DNA of 64,000 nt from an uncultured Phocaeicola sp. Lineage in GTDB: Bacteria; Bacteroidota; Bacteroidia; Bacteroidales; Bacteroidaceae. Each line of letters starts with the position of its first letter. Positions within the stretch are counted from its first letter, which is position 1. The stretch lies in NCBI GenBank assembly GCA_948566455.1, contig CAOYQO010000010.1, positions 1 through 64,000 of the forward strand, in the 5' to 3' direction. The notes under the pieces were generated by a model. It was not told the origin of the DNA, searched no databases, and saw only the letters and a list, made by a program, of their open reading frames with translations. The position numbers and the translations under genes are program-made. Below are positions 63,020-64,000 of this stretch, in pieces.

Positions 63020-64000
63020 ATGGATAAGAAGTATAGCAGGGAGACCTTATGCGTACAGGCAGGCTGGACTCCGAAAAAAGGCGAACCGCGCGTTTTGCCT
63101 ATTTATCAAAGTACCACATTCAAGTATGACACCAGCGAACAGATGGCGCGTCTGTTCGATCTGGAAGATTCGGGATATTTCTATACACGCTTGCAAAACC
63201 CCACCAATGATGCCGTCGCCGCAAAAATCGCAGCATTGGAAGGCGGTGTGGGTGCTATGCTGACCTCGTCCGGCCAGGCTGCCAACTTCTATGCCATTTT
63301 CAATATCTGTCAGGCAGGCGACCACTTCGTATGCTCGTCTACCATCTACGGAGGTACATTCAATCTGTTTGGCGTCACGCTGAAAAAACTGGGCATCGAG
63401 TGTACCTTCATTGACGCCAATGCATCCGAGGAGGAAATAGACAAGGCTTTCCGCCCGAATACCAAAGCGTTGTTCGGCGAAACCATCTCCAATCCGAGCA
63501 TCGACGTGCTGGACATCGAAAAGTTCGCACGTATCGCACACAAACACGGTGTGCCTTTGATTGTGGACAACACCTTCGCCACTCCCATCAACTGCCGTCC
63601 GTTTGAATGGGGAGCGGATATCGTCACCCATTCCACAACCAAATACATGGACGGTCATGCCACCAGTGTAGGAGGCGCCATTGTGGACAGCGGCAACTTT
63701 GACTGGGAAGCCCATGCGGACAAATTCCCCGGTCTGACCCAGCCCGACGAATCTTATCACGGACTGACTTATACCAAAGCGTTCGGCAAAATGGCTTACA
63801 TGACGAAAGCAACCGCCCAACTGATGCGTGACCTCGGCTCCATCCAGTCTCCGCAAAATGCGTTCCTGCTGAATCTGGGATTGGAAACATTGCACCTGCG
63901 CGTGCCCCGTCATTGCGAAAACGCACAGAAAGTGGCTGAATGGCTGGAAGCCAACCCGAAAGTGAAATGGGTGAACTATTGCGGACTGAAAAGCAGCAAA
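63020..64000 (+). CDS. O-acetylhomoserine aminocarboxypropyltransferase / Cys-Met PLP enzyme (partial)
   Basis: An ATG at 63020 opens a frame that runs off the window end without a stop, giving 327 residues of an enzyme normally about 425 long. It is a PLP-dependent enzyme of cysteine and methionine metabolism: SRETLCVQAGWTPKKGEPR at the N-terminus, YTRLQNPTNDAVAAKIAALEGG, the DNTFATP block and the PLP lysine in HSTTKYMDGH. Similar proteins make homocysteine from O-acetylhomoserine and sulfide in the cytoplasm. Visibly richer in G and C than the insert to the left. The minus-strand frames that overlap it are shadows. Confidence 0.93.
   Translation, partial: MDKKYSRETLCVQAGWTPKKGEPRVLPIYQSTTFKYDTSEQMARLFDLEDSGYFYTRLQNPTNDAVAAKIAALEGGVGAMLTSSGQAANFYAIFNICQAGDHFVCSSTIYGGTFNLFGVTLKKLGIECTFIDANASEEEIDKAFRPNTKALFGETISNPSIDVLDIEKFARIAHKHGVPLIVDNTFATPINCRPFEWGADIVTHSTTKYMDGHATSVGGAIVDSGNFDWEAHADKFPGLTQPDESYHGLTYTKAFGKMAYMTKATAQLMRDLGSIQSPQNAFLLNLGLETLHLRVPRHCENAQKVAEWLEANPKVKWVNYCGLKSSK

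Noticed and set aside
63047..63926. Minus-strand open frames of up to 288 codons at the right end
   Set aside because: They lie antisense to a well-conserved PLP enzyme gene that runs off the window on the plus strand; they are shadows produced by its base composition.

Overview
This 64 kb window looks like the chromosome of a gut Bacteroides/Phocaeicola species. That is an inference from paired SusC/SusD genes, a hybrid two-component regulator, a FecI/FecR-type sigma/anti-sigma pair, many glycoside hydrolases, and promoters with the Bacteroidetes -7 box TAnnTTTG. No database search was possible, so species is not assigned. Most genes from 0.9 to 45.3 kb lie on the minus strand.

Layout. (a) 0-0.9 kb: divergent tRNA-Pro(CGG) and tRNA-Phe(GAA), then a non-coding stretch with a degenerate 22-bp tandem repeat. 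(b) 0.9-9.9 kb: a small nutrient-uptake locus read leftwards: ECF sigma, FecR anti-sigma, SusC transducer with an STN domain (frameshifted at a G7 run), SusD, an S9-type alpha/beta hydrolase, and a separately transcribed porin that carries a G9 run. FecR and SusC share an unusually similar 29-bp upstream motif, a candidate promoter for the sigma factor. The locus has no glycoside hydrolase. (c) 10.8-45.3 kb: a large glycan-utilisation region. A GH36 alpha-galactosidase with a divergent AraC regulator is followed by an operon of GH36-like lipoprotein, SusC, SusD, GalM, GH2, GH3 and acetylesterase, then the HTCS regulator, an MFS/DUF5107-TPR/GH97 operon, GH95 and GH92. Several alpha-galactosidase-type enzymes, an aldose epimerase and a sugar porter suggest an acetylated, alpha-galactosylated polysaccharide as substrate. 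The GH3 and DUF5107-TPR genes each contain one in-frame TAA.

(d) 45.6-52.0 kb: a 1155-residue SF1 helicase fused to a phospholipase-D nuclease domain, resembling the type II Mokosh anti-phage protein; then a convergent DUF418 membrane gene (frameshifted), the stub of an acyltransferase, and an AAA/DUF4143 ATPase behind two copies of a palindrome. (e) 52.2-59.7 kb: iron-type alcohol dehydrogenase, creatininase-family amidohydrolase and a third SusC/SusD pair preceded by two copies of a GTTCT-N3-AGAAC palindrome. (f) 59.8-62.5 kb: a compact AT-rich three-gene module (small cysteine-rich secreted peptide, DUF4221-like lipoprotein, CxxC/DUF1573 lipoprotein) inserted at the 3' end of a thioesterase gene and flanked by a perfect 83-bp direct repeat. 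This is the best candidate for an undescribed system. (g) 62.5-64 kb: the hotdog thioesterase and the start of metY, cut by the window edge.

Four genes are broken by single-base events (SusC, GH3, DUF5107-TPR, DUF418). Whether these are real pseudogenes, phase-variable switches or sequencing errors cannot be decided from one sequence.
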